Shown: positions 21,350-32,400 of the stretch, piece after piece
Position numbering within the stretch: position 1 is the first letter of the stretch
How the letters are laid out: each line of letters opens with the position of its first letter
Assembly (NCBI GenBank): GCA_000149225.2
Contig: CM000689.1
Span: 620,001 to 684,000, forward strand
Source of the DNA: Lachancea kluyveri NRRL Y-12651
Taxonomy: Eukaryota; Ascomycota; Saccharomycetes; Saccharomycetales; Saccharomycetaceae
DNA: 64,000 bases
Direction: 5' to 3'
Position numbers and translations under genes: made by a program
Notes under the pieces: generated by a model
The model's input: the letters and a program-made list of their open reading frames with translations, nothing else
Databases searched by the model: none
Told to the model about the DNA's origin: nothing

Positions 21350-21573
21350 CGTAACAGCATATGCCATCTTTTCACGTTTGTTTATCGTCGTGCTTCCATG
21401 TCTCCATGCCTCCGCCTTTATTTGTTTGTTTGTTTGTTCGTTCGTTAGTTTATTAGTCTGTTTGTCTGTTCATTTGTTTGTTTATTCATTTGTTTTGCTC
21501 CTCTGTCCCGTCCCAGTCGTTTGTCTCTCTGTCCTCATACCGTGGGTTCCCCCAGTCGCTGCCGGTCCTTTTA

Positions 21574-21638
21574 ATCACCGCCATCCATCACCGCCATCCA
21601 TCACCGCCATCCATCACCGCCATATATCACCACCATAC
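21574..21638. repeat. 13-bp tandem repeat, 5 units
   Basis: Unit ATCACCGCCATCC, three perfect copies and two variants. Confidence 0.92.
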
Positions 21639-21776
21639 GTCGTCACTGTGCAACCTCGCCGTGCGTTCCTTCTTTTCGCACCACCTTTTCTCGTTAGCTA
21701 CATAGCCTTTTACTGTCGTTATTGTGATTACTACTTTTTCTTTTTCTTTTTTACTCATTTTTCTAGGTTACACATT

Positions 21777-22253
21777 CTAGTACATATCTGCTTTGTGGAA
21801 GTCGTGTATCAAGCCAAGTTTTGCAAACTCTTTGCCCTTGCGGGTTTCCCTCTTGAACTTTCCGTCGTCACGCTGCTGCTTGATCAGAGACGCCTCTTCG
21901 AACGGAACACGCTCCATGGTTTCCAAAGGCTTGTCTTCCTTGTCAATGTCGACCTCGCCGAGCATCACGACGTTTTCACCACGCACCATAAACACGCCTC
22001 TATCGCACTCGCCGTACTTGTTTTCATCCGTGATGTATATTCTCTCGACGCAATGCTGCAGGATCAAGTTGGCGTACTGATCAAACGTCCTCAGCACGCC
22101 AAATAGCATCCTGCCGTCACGTAGCAGCACAAAGATCTTGCGGTCTACGGACCCGACAATCGCGGCGGTCGTCGTGAAGTTGTATTGGTCAAGGTACAGG
22201 TCGGCCTCGCCCTCGGTGATTTTGGCTGCGTTGGGCTCTTTTTCTTGCGACAT
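21777..22253 (-). CDS. LSM1: LSM1, subunit of the cytoplasmic Lsm1-7 mRNA-decay ring
   Basis: 158-residue Sm-like protein. Lsm1-7 with Pat1 binds oligoadenylated mRNA 3' ends and activates decapping in P-bodies. The Sm1 part reads VGSVDRKIFVLLRDGRMLFG with LRTFDQYANLILQ, and the Sm2 part RGVFMVRGENVVMLGEVD. The C-terminal extension contains RETRKGKEFAKLGLIHDF, typical of Lsm1. The start MSQEKEPNAAKI is the first in-frame Met and gives the usual length. Position equals YJL124C. Confidence 0.96.
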   Translation of the reverse strand: MSQEKEPNAAKITEGEADLYLDQYNFTTTAAIVGSVDRKIFVLLRDGRMLFGVLRTFDQYANLILQHCVERIYITDENKYGECDRGVFMVRGENVVMLGEVDIDKEDKPLETMERVPFEEASLIKQQRDDGKFKRETRKGKEFAKLGLIHDFHKADMY

Positions 22254-22797
22254 TCAGGGGTGTTGGGACAGTAGGGTGTGAAAGAGTGGGGTGCCAGGAA
22301 GAACGGGGTTCGAAGTGGTTGTGGATGGAAGCTCGAACTGAATAGTGCTTTCCGCAGGGCTGACTCTGGTCTGGTCTCCCCTTCGTGGCGGCCAATTGCT
22401 TGAGTGTTGACAGCGTTGAAAATTTTTGTCCTGGCGGGGCCATGGCGTGCGTGGATAGTGATATACCCGTGTGACGTGCTGTGCCGCACAGGTCCAAGTC
22501 CAGGTCACGGGGCTCCCAACGGGGCAGGAGGAATGGGCCCGCGATGAGCTCTGGCGAGTAAGTGCGTGCTTGCGAATAAGACAACTGGGTTGGTGCAGGG
22601 CCAGGCCTCGGTTAACTCGTTTACTGCATACGAACAGAGATGGTCTGGGGCCTTTCTCGGCGTTGCGGTATTTTGCGAGTTTCCGTCAAATGTCAGCGCT
22701 CTCTGCATTACCCCAGACAAAGCAAAACAAGGCGCACTGCGAAAACATACTAAACTTCACCGCAAGCACACTACACTTCACCACACCACACCATACA
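22254..22797. other. divergent LSM1 / FMP46 promoter region
   Basis: 544 bp. The plus-strand frame of FMP46 stays open upstream to 22471, but family length argues for the later start. No other gene seen. Confidence 0.7.
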
Positions 22798-23181
22798 ATG
22801 TCTCTGTTCAAAACTTTGCAACATCAACCACGCATCATCACGCTCTTCACCCACGACATCTCCAGCAAACCGTCCACCGCGCTGCTGCAGCGTCTGCAGG
22901 GCGACGCCTCTGACAAGTTCAACATCGAAGTGCACACCCGTTTCCCCACATTGGACCAGCTGAAATACATGTACGGGATCAACAAATCTGTGCTCGCAGA
23001 CCAGATCAATGGTCTCTCCGGCATCATCTCCAAGCCGTCCCAGGAGTCCGTCTTCAATCAAGACCTGGCCGAATGCGTCAGGTCAGGGGTCTGGAACAAG
23101 AACAAGAGTCTGTGGGTGGACTGGGAAAAAAAGATTATTGGCGACGACGTGGGCAGCCTCAAGGCGCTGTTGAAGAAGTAA
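22798..23181 (+). CDS. FMP46: FMP46, putative mitochondrial redox protein
   Basis: 127 residues, starting MSLFKTLQHQPRIITLFTHD and ending near KSLWVDWEKKIIGDDVG, as in S. cerevisiae Fmp46 (YKR049C, 133 aa), a mitochondrial protein with a thioredoxin-like fold. The single conserved Cys lies in LAECVRSGVWN. The start at 22798 fits the family N-terminus. It lies between LSM1 (YJL124C) and MTC1 (YJL123C), so YKR- and YJL-track genes alternate here. Confidence 0.92.
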   Translation: MSLFKTLQHQPRIITLFTHDISSKPSTALLQRLQGDASDKFNIEVHTRFPTLDQLKYMYGINKSVLADQINGLSGIISKPSQESVFNQDLAECVRSGVWNKNKSLWVDWEKKIIGDDVGSLKALLKK

Positions 23182-23559
23182 CAGCAGCGTAATTTCTCAC
23201 CGCCACGCTCCTGTGTATGCAACAGAGGACAGGGTATGTGCGGAGCCAACAAAGAGGCATGCAGTGTCCAGACACCCTCGCCTGCCATGCCAGCCGCCGA
23301 GTTGGGGTTAGAAAGCTTGGAGACTCGGACACTAGAGCTTTTTTTTATAGTCCAAATAGCATAACATACATTACGGCTTCTTTGAAACCAATCGAGCACC
23401 GTGGCCAACGGCCGCAGAGAAGGGAAAGAGGAGAGAGGAGGGGTCGTTTGCCCTTTTGATGTCATAAGAAGCTGCGATAAAACTATATTCGTATACACGT
23501 AGCAAAACAACAGATCGAGAAAGGAAGGAAGGACGCGTGAGAAAGATTCTGTAGCAAGC
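23182..23559. other. convergent FMP46 / MTC1 spacer
   Basis: 378 bp, no gene or notable repeat seen. Confidence 0.7.
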
Positions 23560-24981
23560 CTAGAACCCCATCCTTTCAACCACGTAGTTCTGGGCCACAA
23601 CACCAAACGCTAGGCTGAGACCGTCCTCGACCCAGTCCTTGACCCACTCGCTGGGGTCTATCTCGCCCTCGACGGCCGTCTTGTCCTGGTTATCGTTGCC
23701 AGCGTTGTTGCCATCGCCTCCCTTGCCCTTACTCTGCCGTTCATCGATAGCAGTCTGTTTGTCTTTGAGCTCGGATGTACCCTCCAGCCACTCCGCCCAT
23801 TTGGTCGGGAACCCCTGGGACCTGGTGATGGAGGTGATGTCATTGGTGATGTCCTTTAGAATTATGGTGAAGCTAAAGTTTCCTTGGTGGCTGGAGTCTG
23901 TGGTGACAATCTCGTGCTGCTTACCCTTGTCTGGGACTGCTATCGGTAAGATTGAGACGAAAACGTCGCTAATGCGGTCATCCTGTTCCTGTTCCTGTTC
24001 TTGCGCCTGTTCATGCTCATGCCCATGCCCATGCCCATGCCCACGATCCTGAGCTTGTCCCTGCGCCCGCTCCTGCTCATTCTCTCCATAGACAGAAGCT
24101 CTGCGCTGCTTGGAAACCTCTTCTTTCGCCTTGGTAAACACCTTGATCGCATTCTCCAGGTTTGCAAACGCCAGCTTCTCGCCGTCGACAACTTTGCCGT
24201 GAAACAGGTTTAGATGGCGCTTGGCGTAGTTTTCCTCCGGCTTCTCGCGATCGCTGGGGTGGTCCCACTCGTCAACAAAGATCCTGATGCCACCCTGCAC
24301 CTGCGAGCTAAGCACACGGTCAAACTGCTGCTCGACGTGGTACGACAGCAGCGGGTAGTTGATCAGGTCATGCACCAGGTGAATCCGCAACACCTCTTCG
24401 GTGTCGCCAACGACAATCTTGGTCAGGTTCTTGGCCAGATCCGAGATCGTGGTGGCGTTCAGTTTGGACGTGATGCCCTGCTGTTCCTGGGCGATCCGTG
24501 TCTTCAACTGGGAGGCGTGCTCAGTGGTCTTGGACCACAAACTGTTCACCGTAGCAGAGCCGGACGAAGACCACCAGTTGGAAAGCGAGGTGATTGGATC
24601 GTTCACGGGTGGCTCCTCCTGTGCATCGACAGGCGCACTTGGCTCTCGTGCAGCGCCATCCTGCGGCTTGTCGTTCGTTTCGTCATTGTTCGCAGATGTG
24701 GTGGTATTTTTGTCCTTGTCTTTGCTTTCACTCTCGCTCTTGCCATTGTCCTTAGTCTTGCTCTTGCCATCGTCCTTGGCCTTGTCCTTGCTATTTACCT
24801 CGTCCTTGCCCTTGTTCTTCAAGTTCAGGTTGCTCTGTTCCAACTCGTCCAAAAAGTCCAAGATATCCTCGTCTTTGCTGTTGCTCCTATTCTTGGCCGC
24901 GCTCTTCCTGGTGTCGTCGTCTGGTAGAGATTCGAGAAACTCCAACACATCATCAGCTTCGTTAGGATTGTGCTCGCTCAT
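23560..24981 (-). CDS. MTC1: MTC1, conserved vesicle-associated protein
   Basis: 473 residues, close to S. cerevisiae Mtc1 (478), a cytosolic protein associated with COPI/COPII vesicles. The chosen start (24981) gives MSEHNPNEADDVLEFLESLP, the family N-terminus; the frame extends 31 codons upstream, starting with a Lys-rich run made by the poly(T) tract, which is unlikely to be translated. Asp/Lys-rich low-complexity sequence fills about 40-130. A conserved core follows with NWWSSSGSATVNSLW, VHDLINYPLLSYHVEQQFD and the ending WVKDWVEDGLSLAFGVVAQNYVV. An E/Q/H repeat (HGHGHGHEHEQ) lies mid-protein. Confidence 0.93.
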   Translation of the reverse strand: MSEHNPNEADDVLEFLESLPDDDTRKSAAKNRSNSKDEDILDFLDELEQSNLNLKNKGKDEVNSKDKAKDDGKSKTKDNGKSESESKDKDKNTTTSANNDETNDKPQDGAAREPSAPVDAQEEPPVNDPITSLSNWWSSSGSATVNSLWSKTTEHASQLKTRIAQEQQGITSKLNATTISDLAKNLTKIVVGDTEEVLRIHLVHDLINYPLLSYHVEQQFDRVLSSQVQGGIRIFVDEWDHPSDREKPEENYAKRHLNLFHGKVVDGEKLAFANLENAIKVFTKAKEEVSKQRRASVYGENEQERAQGQAQDRGHGHGHGHEHEQAQEQEQEQDDRISDVFVSILPIAVPDKGKQHEIVTTDSSHQGNFSFTIILKDITNDITSITRSQGFPTKWAEWLEGTSELKDKQTAIDERQSKGKGGDGNNAGNDNQDKTAVEGEIDPSEWVKDWVEDGLSLAFGVVAQNYVVERMGF

Positions 24982-25294
24982 TGTTTCATTCGCTGTTACC
25001 GTGTTGGCTCTTGTTGACATCAGAGCGAAGGCGTATCCAAAGTAGGGGTTCCTTTTTTTTTTTTTTTTTCTCACTCATTCTCTCGCTCCTTCCAAATTTG
25101 AGGTTTCATCACGTGCAGTGTTGTACCGTGCATACGTTACCCGCTGTTCGTCAGCGGCGAGACATCTGGAAAAAAAAAGAAACACCCCGTGAAAAAATTT
25201 TAGACAGTGCTATCACCGCAGCTCATCATCGCAGCTCATCTCCACAAGGACAACCACCAGGAACACCACCACCACCAGCGTCCATCCTCCCTCC
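24982..25294. other. divergent MTC1 / ALB1 promoter region
   Basis: 313 bp with a run of 19 T (25051-25069), a Cbf1/CDEI-like ATCACGTG (25108-25115) and GAAAAAATTTT (about 25191-25201), one base longer than the RRPE consensus. The last would suit ALB1, a ribosome-assembly gene. Confidence 0.6.
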
Positions 25295-25783
25295 ATGCCC
25301 TCCAAAAACTCCATCAACAGGCCAAAGCAAACCGTCAACCTGAACCGCAAGGTCCACTCGCAGGCAAGGAAAAGAGACGCCAGAGAGAGAGCCGGTCTGC
25401 TGCAGCCCGCAAGATCCTCAGAGCTGAGCAAGAGTGGCCATGTCAAAAGTATTCCTTTGGACCTGTACAAGGGTGAGCAACTGACCACTGGGCCTGTTAC
25501 GACCAAGACGCTGTCCAAAAAGAGAGCCAAGAAGATTGAGAGAAACCTCAAGTACATCGAGCAGAGAAAGCTGTTGGTCGACGTTCAGGCCAAGGCCGAA
25601 GACGAAATGGAAGTGGACGATGCCAGTGCCGTTGTGCTAACAAAGAAACAAAAGCCAGTGGCCAAGACCGTGCTGGCCAAGGTCAAGGAGGCGTTGTGGA
25701 ACGCTATCGAGGACGCCTCCAGTCAGGGCCTGAATCTGGAAAACGGCAATGGCACCACTCTGGGAGGACCCTTTTTCCCATAG
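25295..25783 (+). CDS. ALB1: ALB1, 60S ribosomal subunit shuttling assembly factor
   Basis: 162-residue basic protein. The N-terminus MPSKNSINRPKQTVNLNRKV and the blocks RERAGLLQPARSSEL and TKTLSKKRAKKIERNLKY match yeast Alb1 (YJL122W). Alb1 binds Arx1 on pre-60S particles and shuttles between nucleus and cytoplasm. It is convergent with RPE1. Confidence 0.95.
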   Translation: MPSKNSINRPKQTVNLNRKVHSQARKRDARERAGLLQPARSSELSKSGHVKSIPLDLYKGEQLTTGPVTTKTLSKKRAKKIERNLKYIEQRKLLVDVQAKAEDEMEVDDASAVVLTKKQKPVAKTVLAKVKEALWNAIEDASSQGLNLENGNGTTLGGPFFP

Positions 25784-25889
25784 CACCGTGCCGGCCGATT
25801 CCAGGTGCAGATACACACAAGTGCTCTCTTGTCTTTATTTTTTTTTATATCTTAATCTTATAAATAGAGAAACGGAATCTGTACATTAG

Positions 25890-26600
25890 CTAGTTAAGTA
25901 AACCCTTCAAATCCAGTTGCTCCGCAACCGTGTTTTTCATGAACGAGATAACGTCCGCAGGGTCTGCTGCAGTAAAGACGCTGGTGCCTGCCACGATGAC
26001 ATTGGCGCCGGCCTTGGCAGCCTGTGGAATAGTCTCCTTGCCCAGCCCGCCATCGACCTGGATGTTCAGCTGCGGAAACTTGGTCCTCAGCGCCTCGACC
26101 TTGGGCATCATCTCAGGCATGAACTTCTGTCCGCCAAAGCCGGGCTCAACGGTCATCACTAGTGCCATGTCCAGGTAGGGTCCTAGCTCGAACAGCACGT
26201 CCACTGGCGTGCCGGGCTTGATGGCGCACGCGGCCTTGATTCCGTGCTGTTTGATTAGTTTCACCAGGGACAGTGGGTCCTTGGTGGCCTCGTAGTGGAA
26301 GGTGAACTGATCCGCACCGACTGCGGCGAACTCGGGCACCCACTTCTCGGGGTTCTCCACCATCATGTGGCAATCAAAAAACGCCTTTGGCTTGGTGGCT
26401 GCAGTATCGGTGATCCTGGGCACTGCACTCCTCAGACATTTGACAATTGGCTGGCCCAGCGTGATGTTGGGAACAAAGTGGCCATCCATGACGTCGATGT
26501 GCAGCCAGTCGGCGCCGGCGTTGATGACCCTGTGGCACTCGCACCCCAGATTGGCAAAGTCAGAGGCAAGGATACTGGGAGCAATGATTGGCTTAACCAT
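25890..26600 (-). CDS. RPE1: RPE1, D-ribulose-5-phosphate 3-epimerase
   Basis: 236-residue TIM-barrel enzyme of the non-oxidative pentose phosphate pathway, interconverting ribulose-5-P and xylulose-5-P in the cytosol. Metal- and substrate-binding positions are visible: Ser9 (APSILASDF), His34 and Asp36 ([15 protein letters not shown]), His78 (FFDCHMMVE) and the catalytic Asp183 (IQVDGGL). The phosphate loop region [12 protein letters not shown] is intact. Length and start ([14 protein letters not shown]) match yeast Rpe1 (YJL121C). Confidence 0.97.
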   Translation of the reverse strand: MVKPIIAPSILASDFANLGCECHRVINAGADWLHIDVMDGHFVPNITLGQPIVKCLRSAVPRITDTAATKPKAFFDCHMMVENPEKWVPEFAAVGADQFTFHYEATKDPLSLVKLIKQHGIKAACAIKPGTPVDVLFELGPYLDMALVMTVEPGFGGQKFMPEMMPKVEALRTKFPQLNIQVDGGLGKETIPQAAKAGANVIVAGTSVFTAADPADVISFMKNTVAEQLDLKGLLN

Positions 26601-26781
26601 GTTGTTGTGGGTGGATTGGATTTTGAGCGGTGTTGTTTGGATTGCAGGGGAAGAGAAAGTAGATTATCGTTGCACTGCGCTCGCGAGAGTTTTTTTTTTT
26701 TTTCATGTTCTTCACGTTCTCCTTCTTTCGAATTAGGTGCACTGTGTACGAGTACTCGCATGCCGAGCAATAAAAAACAAA

Positions 26782-26881
26782 TCTCCCGGGGGCGATTCGA
26801 ACGCCCGATCTCAAGATTACTTGATTGTACTGAAGTACCACTTTACAGTCTTGCGCCTTAAACCAACTTGGCTACCGAGAG
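26782..26881 (-). tRNA. tRNA-Tyr (GTA anticodon) with 25-nt intron
   Basis: Read on the minus strand, the 75-nt mature sequence matches yeast tRNA-Tyr from CTCTCGGTAGCC to CCCCCGGGAGA with one visible B-box difference, GTTCGAATC. The exon ending in ACTGTAA and the exon starting ATCTTGAG flank a 25-nt intron beginning AGTGGTACTTC; the S. cerevisiae intron is 14 nt. Acceptor, anticodon and T stems pair as expected. A T-rich Pol III terminator lies just past the 3' end (26769-26781 read leftward). Confidence 0.96.
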
Positions 26882-27155
26882 GATCTGTTGGATTTACTCG
26901 CACCGAGCGGGCCATGTAATCAACACGATTAAGCAACGTGACCGCGCCGCGCGTGTGCGGGAACTCTGCTTTTCTTGCAGAGAACCTGCGTTACAAGTCG
27001 TAGAGCAGTGGGCTGCCGAAACACAGAAAGGCACACAGTGCACAGGAGGGCACACAGTATACAGACCCAGTTGCCCGCGGGAGAGGCCAGAAACTATCTG
27101 GTAAACAGATGTATTAGTGTAGCGTCAAAAATTTACACGATAAATAGCAGGCGGT

Positions 27156-28627
27156 CTAGACACCATTCGATGCACAGTTGAAGACAGTGCCGTAAGCGTC
27201 GTCCTTGTAGTTGTTGACAATGCTTGCGATGGACGCATACAGACCTGGGCCCAGTACATAGCAGCCGGTGGCTATCAGGAAAATGGCCAGGTAGAAATGC
27301 GCCTTTTCGGTGCCCGACAGCCTGAAGTAGAAGCTCTTGGTCCCGTACTTCAATTCCTTTAGCCGGAAATATGCCACGCCCCAGAAGATGAACCCGAACC
27401 AGCAGTCGAACAGGGAGGACATCAAGGAAAGCAAGTCCGAGAAAAAGGGAATCACCTCGGCAACGATAAAGGCGCCGATCCACGTCAGGACCAGCAGGCC
27501 AATCCACGTGGACCAGCTGAGCACGGTGTCGGAGTAACGGTGCTTGGAGTTTTTGAAGATGTTGAAGAACAAGAATCTCGCAGAAATGTTGGCGTACAGC
27601 GAGCCCACAAAAATGATCGTGGGCACGGCAAAGGTGAACGATATGATCTTGAACGTGCGCAGCAGCGACCCGAACGCCGGAGCCGTGATGTAGTAGTTCC
27701 CAATGTACACGTACATGATGGCGCCCGCAAGCGAAAACACAAGCACCTCGACGGTGGTGACGAGCCACAGGACCTTTTTGAAGTCGCGTGGGTTCTTCAT
27801 CTCCGAGATAAACTGCGGGTACGTGATCTGGCCCACAAATGTGTACACGATGTTCAAAAACGCAGCCATACCGTCGATGTACGAGGTGCCCTTGGCCGGG
27901 AACGCACGGAACTCGACAGGCGTGCCGTCGTATCCAAACGGATGGCTCTGTACCCCGGCAAACACCATGGCGAGGATGACCGCAATGAACATCGTGGCTG
28001 CCGAGAAATATCCGACCCAGGACAGAGACGAAAACGTCCGTGGAATCGAAAACACCAGCGAGATGCACGACACAATCACACCAAAGGACACCGAGCAGAT
28101 TGAGTGGTTTGTCACCGTGTTTAGGTACTTGGCGCCCACCAGGACGTGCAAGCCCTGGATCAGCGTGTTGTTTGCCAAGAAACAAACGGCAGTCGCATAC
28201 CACGCCCACCGGTGTCCGCCAAACAGGTGCTGGCCAATCGCGCACACGTCTCTCAGGTGAGGGAACTTTCCGCAGTAGTCGGAGATAATCAGCCCAGTGT
28301 ACAGCACCGTTGCCGCAACAAAAAGCGTCAGAATCAGCCCGGGAACGACATGATGGCAAGAACGATGTACTCGGACAGCATCAGACCGGCAGTGTGCTGC
28401 CACGAGCATGTTCTGTACTTGAGGTCGTGCTCGTCTTCGTCTTCGGCCAGCAGCTGGTCGCTCGAGTCGCTTTGTAGGAGTGTTTCCTGTTTGAGGTTGA
28501 CCAAATGGGTCTTGGCGTCTGGCGCAGAGCCTTCGGCGTATGCTTCCACAGCTGGGTAGTTTTCCTTGGACCCTGAGCTGGAGGCCTCGTCAGGAATGTA
28601 TTGCATCTTGGCGAGTCTGAATAGCAT
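27156..28627 (-). pseudogene. amino-acid/auxin permease-type transporter, broken by a frameshift in the first membrane segment
   Basis: Two overlapping minus-strand frames together cover one AAAP-family amino-acid transporter. The first (28627-28334) encodes an acidic N-terminal tail and the start of membrane segment 1, TAGLMLSEYIVLAIMSFPG, then stops. The second, open from 28409, takes over at VPGLILTLFVAATVLYTGL and runs intact through about ten more membrane segments to 27156. Family members usually have about nine more residues between SFP and VPGL. Both edges carry GTTCCC, so a roughly 31-bp deletion between these short repeats would explain both the missing residues and the frame change. 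The rest of the gene has no further damage, so the break is recent, or it is a sequencing error. S. cerevisiae has no gene of this type at this locus. Confidence 0.82.
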
Positions 28628-29423
28628 TGCGGGCGGTTCGCGAAAGCGGGAGAAGGTGGAAGGGAAGACCAGAAGAGAATCAAGCCGACTGAGGAAGTTT
28701 CGATAGAGTGTACACTTTGCATCAACGTGTTTTTCTTTTATACATCTTTCTTTCCTTTTGATTTTCCCCCTGTCTTTCTTTTTCTTTTTTTTCTTTTTTT
28801 TTTTTCATTGTTCTTCTCTTATTGACCCGTTCTTTTCTTTGCTACAGCGAGATTTCATGTACTGAAATGCCACATATTTCATATTAGAGGCAGGGACAGC
28901 AACGTTTGTGACTTTATCGAAAAAAGACACAGAAGGCACTGTTATACGCGTGGTACGTGGTGCGGCGGCGGCGGGTAGTTGTGTTGTGAATAGCAAAACC
29001 GGTCGAGAGCAAACACTCCGCATTTCTCCGCCGTCCACTCTGCTGCTAAAAAAAAAAAAAAAGAAAAAAAAAAAAAACGCCAAGGATCTGCCAAACATCC
29101 GTATACTGCATTTTTCGTGGGATCTCTATTGAGTCGGTGCCGCGTGTAGTATAACTCAGCTCGCGCGAGTAAGCTACCAGCAAGTGGCGGCAAACCCGGG
29201 CTTGGCGGAGGAACATGGATGAGCTTTGCTGGGTGTCTGCGACGGCAACCATCCAAAGCTACTGTCCCATAGGTGATCCAACGTCCGGTCACATTTCGCC
29301 AACCCATTCCCCATCCTGATGTACGCGTGAATGGTCAAGAGCACAGTGGCAAAAGGAGAATCTTGAATAATTAACTATACAGAATAAAGGTCTTGAACAA
29401 AGAATTAAAAAAGAAAGGAAGCA
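28628..29423. other. spacer between the transporter pseudogene and the ABC pump
   Basis: 796 bp with T-rich tracts (28780-28806) and an A14-G-A14-like run (29047-29076). No gene recognised. It holds the pseudogene's promoter region and the ABC gene's 3' flank. Confidence 0.7.
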
Positions 29424-32400
29424 CTAGCTAGCTTCGGAGCCCTTCTTGGACATGAACGGTAGCTGAAAGGCGATGCGCTTGGACTTTGGGACCCTGAACA
29501 TCCAGTACAACAGGCAGAACCCGATAATGTTGATGACCGGGTAACACAGAAATATCCCCCAGTTCCTCCACCGCTGGCTGTAGAAAATGTTGGCGGTTTC
29601 CAGGTAGGTGTTCGTGTACTTTAGCCTGCAGAAGCTGCAGTCAGCGGTGGCGTCCTCGTCGAGTAGGTAGCCCGAGGCGTACGAGATGTACGGCTTCATG
29701 TACTGCCCGCACGTTGTCCCGCTGGGCGGGTCAAAGTGCAGGTATTCCTTCTTGGAGCACGAGATCTCCGTGTTGCCCACACCCACCGCAAGCATGGCGG
29801 AGATGAAGTATGTGATCGGCGAGACCCTGTACATGAACTTCCAAAACCCGGGCATCTTGTCCTTGCTGACCAGCACACCGCAAAAGGTCATCGACAGCAT
29901 GTAGCAGGTGTTGGCGAGCATTGCGGCGTTTCGGTACTGCTCGATCCCCGCCATCCACAGCTGCCCGTATGTTATGGAGAACACGTGGAAGCCCACGCAC
30001 AGCAGCCAGAACAGAGCTCCACGCTCGTGGAGCTGCGAGGTGTTTTCGGCGTTGCGGTAGAGCCCCACGGGGTAGTAGAAGCAGAAAAAGGACAGCGTAC
30101 CGATGAAGATACACCACGGCAGCTCTGCAGTGGTCTGCGACAGCACAAACACCTTCCAGGAAAAGGTCTTTGAGGGCCTCTCCCGGACCTCGTACAGGTC
30201 CCGCTGGTCGCAGTACTGAGGCAGCATCTGCTGGACCAGCGGGTTGATCATCACCGTGTAAAGCAGCATCGAAAACATCTGGTTCTGCAGGCCCTGCAGC
30301 GAGTTGTTGGCCTTGAAAAACGAGAACCCGAGCAGGATTGACGCAAACACCGACGTTGCGATCTTGGCCCATATGTACCCCGGCGTCCTCCACTGCTGTA
30401 CAAAGATCCTCTTGGTGACGACAAAGTACTGCATCAGCAACGGGCTGGCAAACTCGCGGTGCAACTCCTCGGAGTCCTCCACCGGCTTTTTGACCAGCTC
30501 TGCTTCCATCCGCGCCAGCTCCTCCTGCACGCCCCTGTATTCCTCAGAACGCTTCCAAACTTCGTGGTAGTCCTGTTTGGCGTGGCTGCCGGGCGCTGCG
30601 CCGATGACCTTCAGCATGAACTCGGCCGGGTTGCAGTTGCTCGGAAACTTTTCGCTGCCGCACCTTTCAAAGTACTTGATCATACTGTGGCAGCCCTTGC
30701 CCAGGTCGCCAAAATATATGGTCTTGCCGCCCTTGGCCAGCAGCAGCAGCCGGTCAAACTCCTGCATCAGGATCGCGGATGGCTGGTGGATCGTGCACAG
30801 GATTGCCTGGCCGTGGTTGGCCAGCTTCCGCATCAGCTGGCAGACGGACCATGCGGTCTGCGAGTCCAGTCCGGAAGTTGGCTCGTCCAGGAACAGCAGC
30901 AGCTTGGGCTTGGCAACCAGCTCGACACCGATTGTCAGCCTCTTTCTCTGCTCCACGTTCAGGCCCTCCCCAGCAACTCCCACGACAGCGTCCGCGTACT
31001 GCTCCATCTCGAGCAGCTGGATCACCTCCTCCACGTACTGGTCCTTTTCGAGCCTGGAAACGCTCCGCGGCTGACGCAAGTGGGCAGAGAACTGCAGAGC
31101 CTCCCTCACGGTGTCTGTGCGGCCGTGCAGGTCCTGCTGCTGGCAGTACCCGGTGGACCTCTGGAACGACTCGTCGCGCGGATGCCCGTTGACAAACATC
31201 TGGCCTGTGATGACGCCGGTTTTGACACGGTTGGCTAAGACATCCAGCAGCGTTGTTTTTCCCGCACCAGAGCTGCCCATCAGGGCCGTTAGTGTCCCGG
31301 GTTTGACCCAGCCGTCCACCTCGCTCAGGATTCTTCTTGTTCCGCCCTTGACCTTCACGTCGTAGCAAACCTGTTTCCAGTGGAAAATATCGTCGGAACC
31401 GATTTTGCGCAGGAAGCCGCCCTCTTCGCTGCTGGTCTTCCCACTGCTGTCCGTTCCTCTGCTGTCCTTTCCGCTCTCGTCCTTTTCCCTGCCACCCACT
31501 TCTGCGGGACCCAGCTGCGTCAGAGCGCCGTCGTTCGACTCGATGTCGCCCTTCAGAGCGCCGTTTGCCTTGGACAGGCGTGTCAAGGCGGACCTGGTGA
31601 ACAGCACCACGTCCCCCTTCTGCATCTCGCCCTTGTTGTACTCGATCAGAACCATGTACACGGCCAGGAAGAAGACCGCGTAGCAGAGCACGATGCCCCA
31701 GTTCCTCCACCGATGCTTGCTGTAGTACGAGTACGCCTCTTCTATGTACACCGTTCCCGAGACAGTGCTGCTGCCGCTGACCGCGCCCACCACCGAGCAG
31801 ATCTTGTTTGCCAGGGGATAGTCCTCGTATCCGGGCCCGGCTGGGACAAAGCTGGCGCACTCGAACGTCCTGCCAGCAAACTCGTTGGCAACCAGCGCCT
31901 CCATGCTCCTCGCAATCGGGTTCAGGTAGTACAACCACTTAGACCACCCCAGCATGCTGCCCTTGGGGATGACAAAGCCGACGTAGATCGCAATCACCAG
32001 CAGCAGCAGCACGGCCGGGGAGAGTGCCGCGGGCAGCGACGTCGACGCCGCACCGATGGTCCGGAACAGGTGGGACATGGCAAAGGTGGAGGTCATGGTG
32101 ATCAGGAAGTAGAAGAAAAAGTGGCCCGGGGTCCTCCTCAGGTTGATCATGAAGTAGAAGGTCAGGTTGAACCCGAGTCCCACCAGGATCTTGGACGGCA
32201 GCTCCGTGATGATCGACGCCAGCGCGTCCGCGGAGGGGTGGTAGAAGGCGTACCGCTTGTGCTTCTCCACGATCTTCCGGGCCTCGAACAGCGCCATGAT
32301 TTCCAGCAGCGACGAGAACGAGTTGAACAGCGCGGCCGTGAACAGGGACGAGGCCCGCATGTAAAAGCTGTCCGTGTTGTTCTTCTGGTTGTAGAACATC

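Larger units (their letters stand above)
21275..21776. other. convergent spacer with two short tandem repeats
   Basis: 502 bp between the dehydrogenase and LSM1 3' ends. It contains six 8-bp units (21302-21349), GTTT/GTTC-rich sequence and five 13-bp units (21574-21638). No gene seen. Confidence 0.75.

Noticed and set aside
28334-28409. Programmed ribosomal frameshift in the transporter gene
   Set aside because: No known yeast frameshift heptamer seen, and residues usual for the family are missing at the joint, which a frameshift would not explain.
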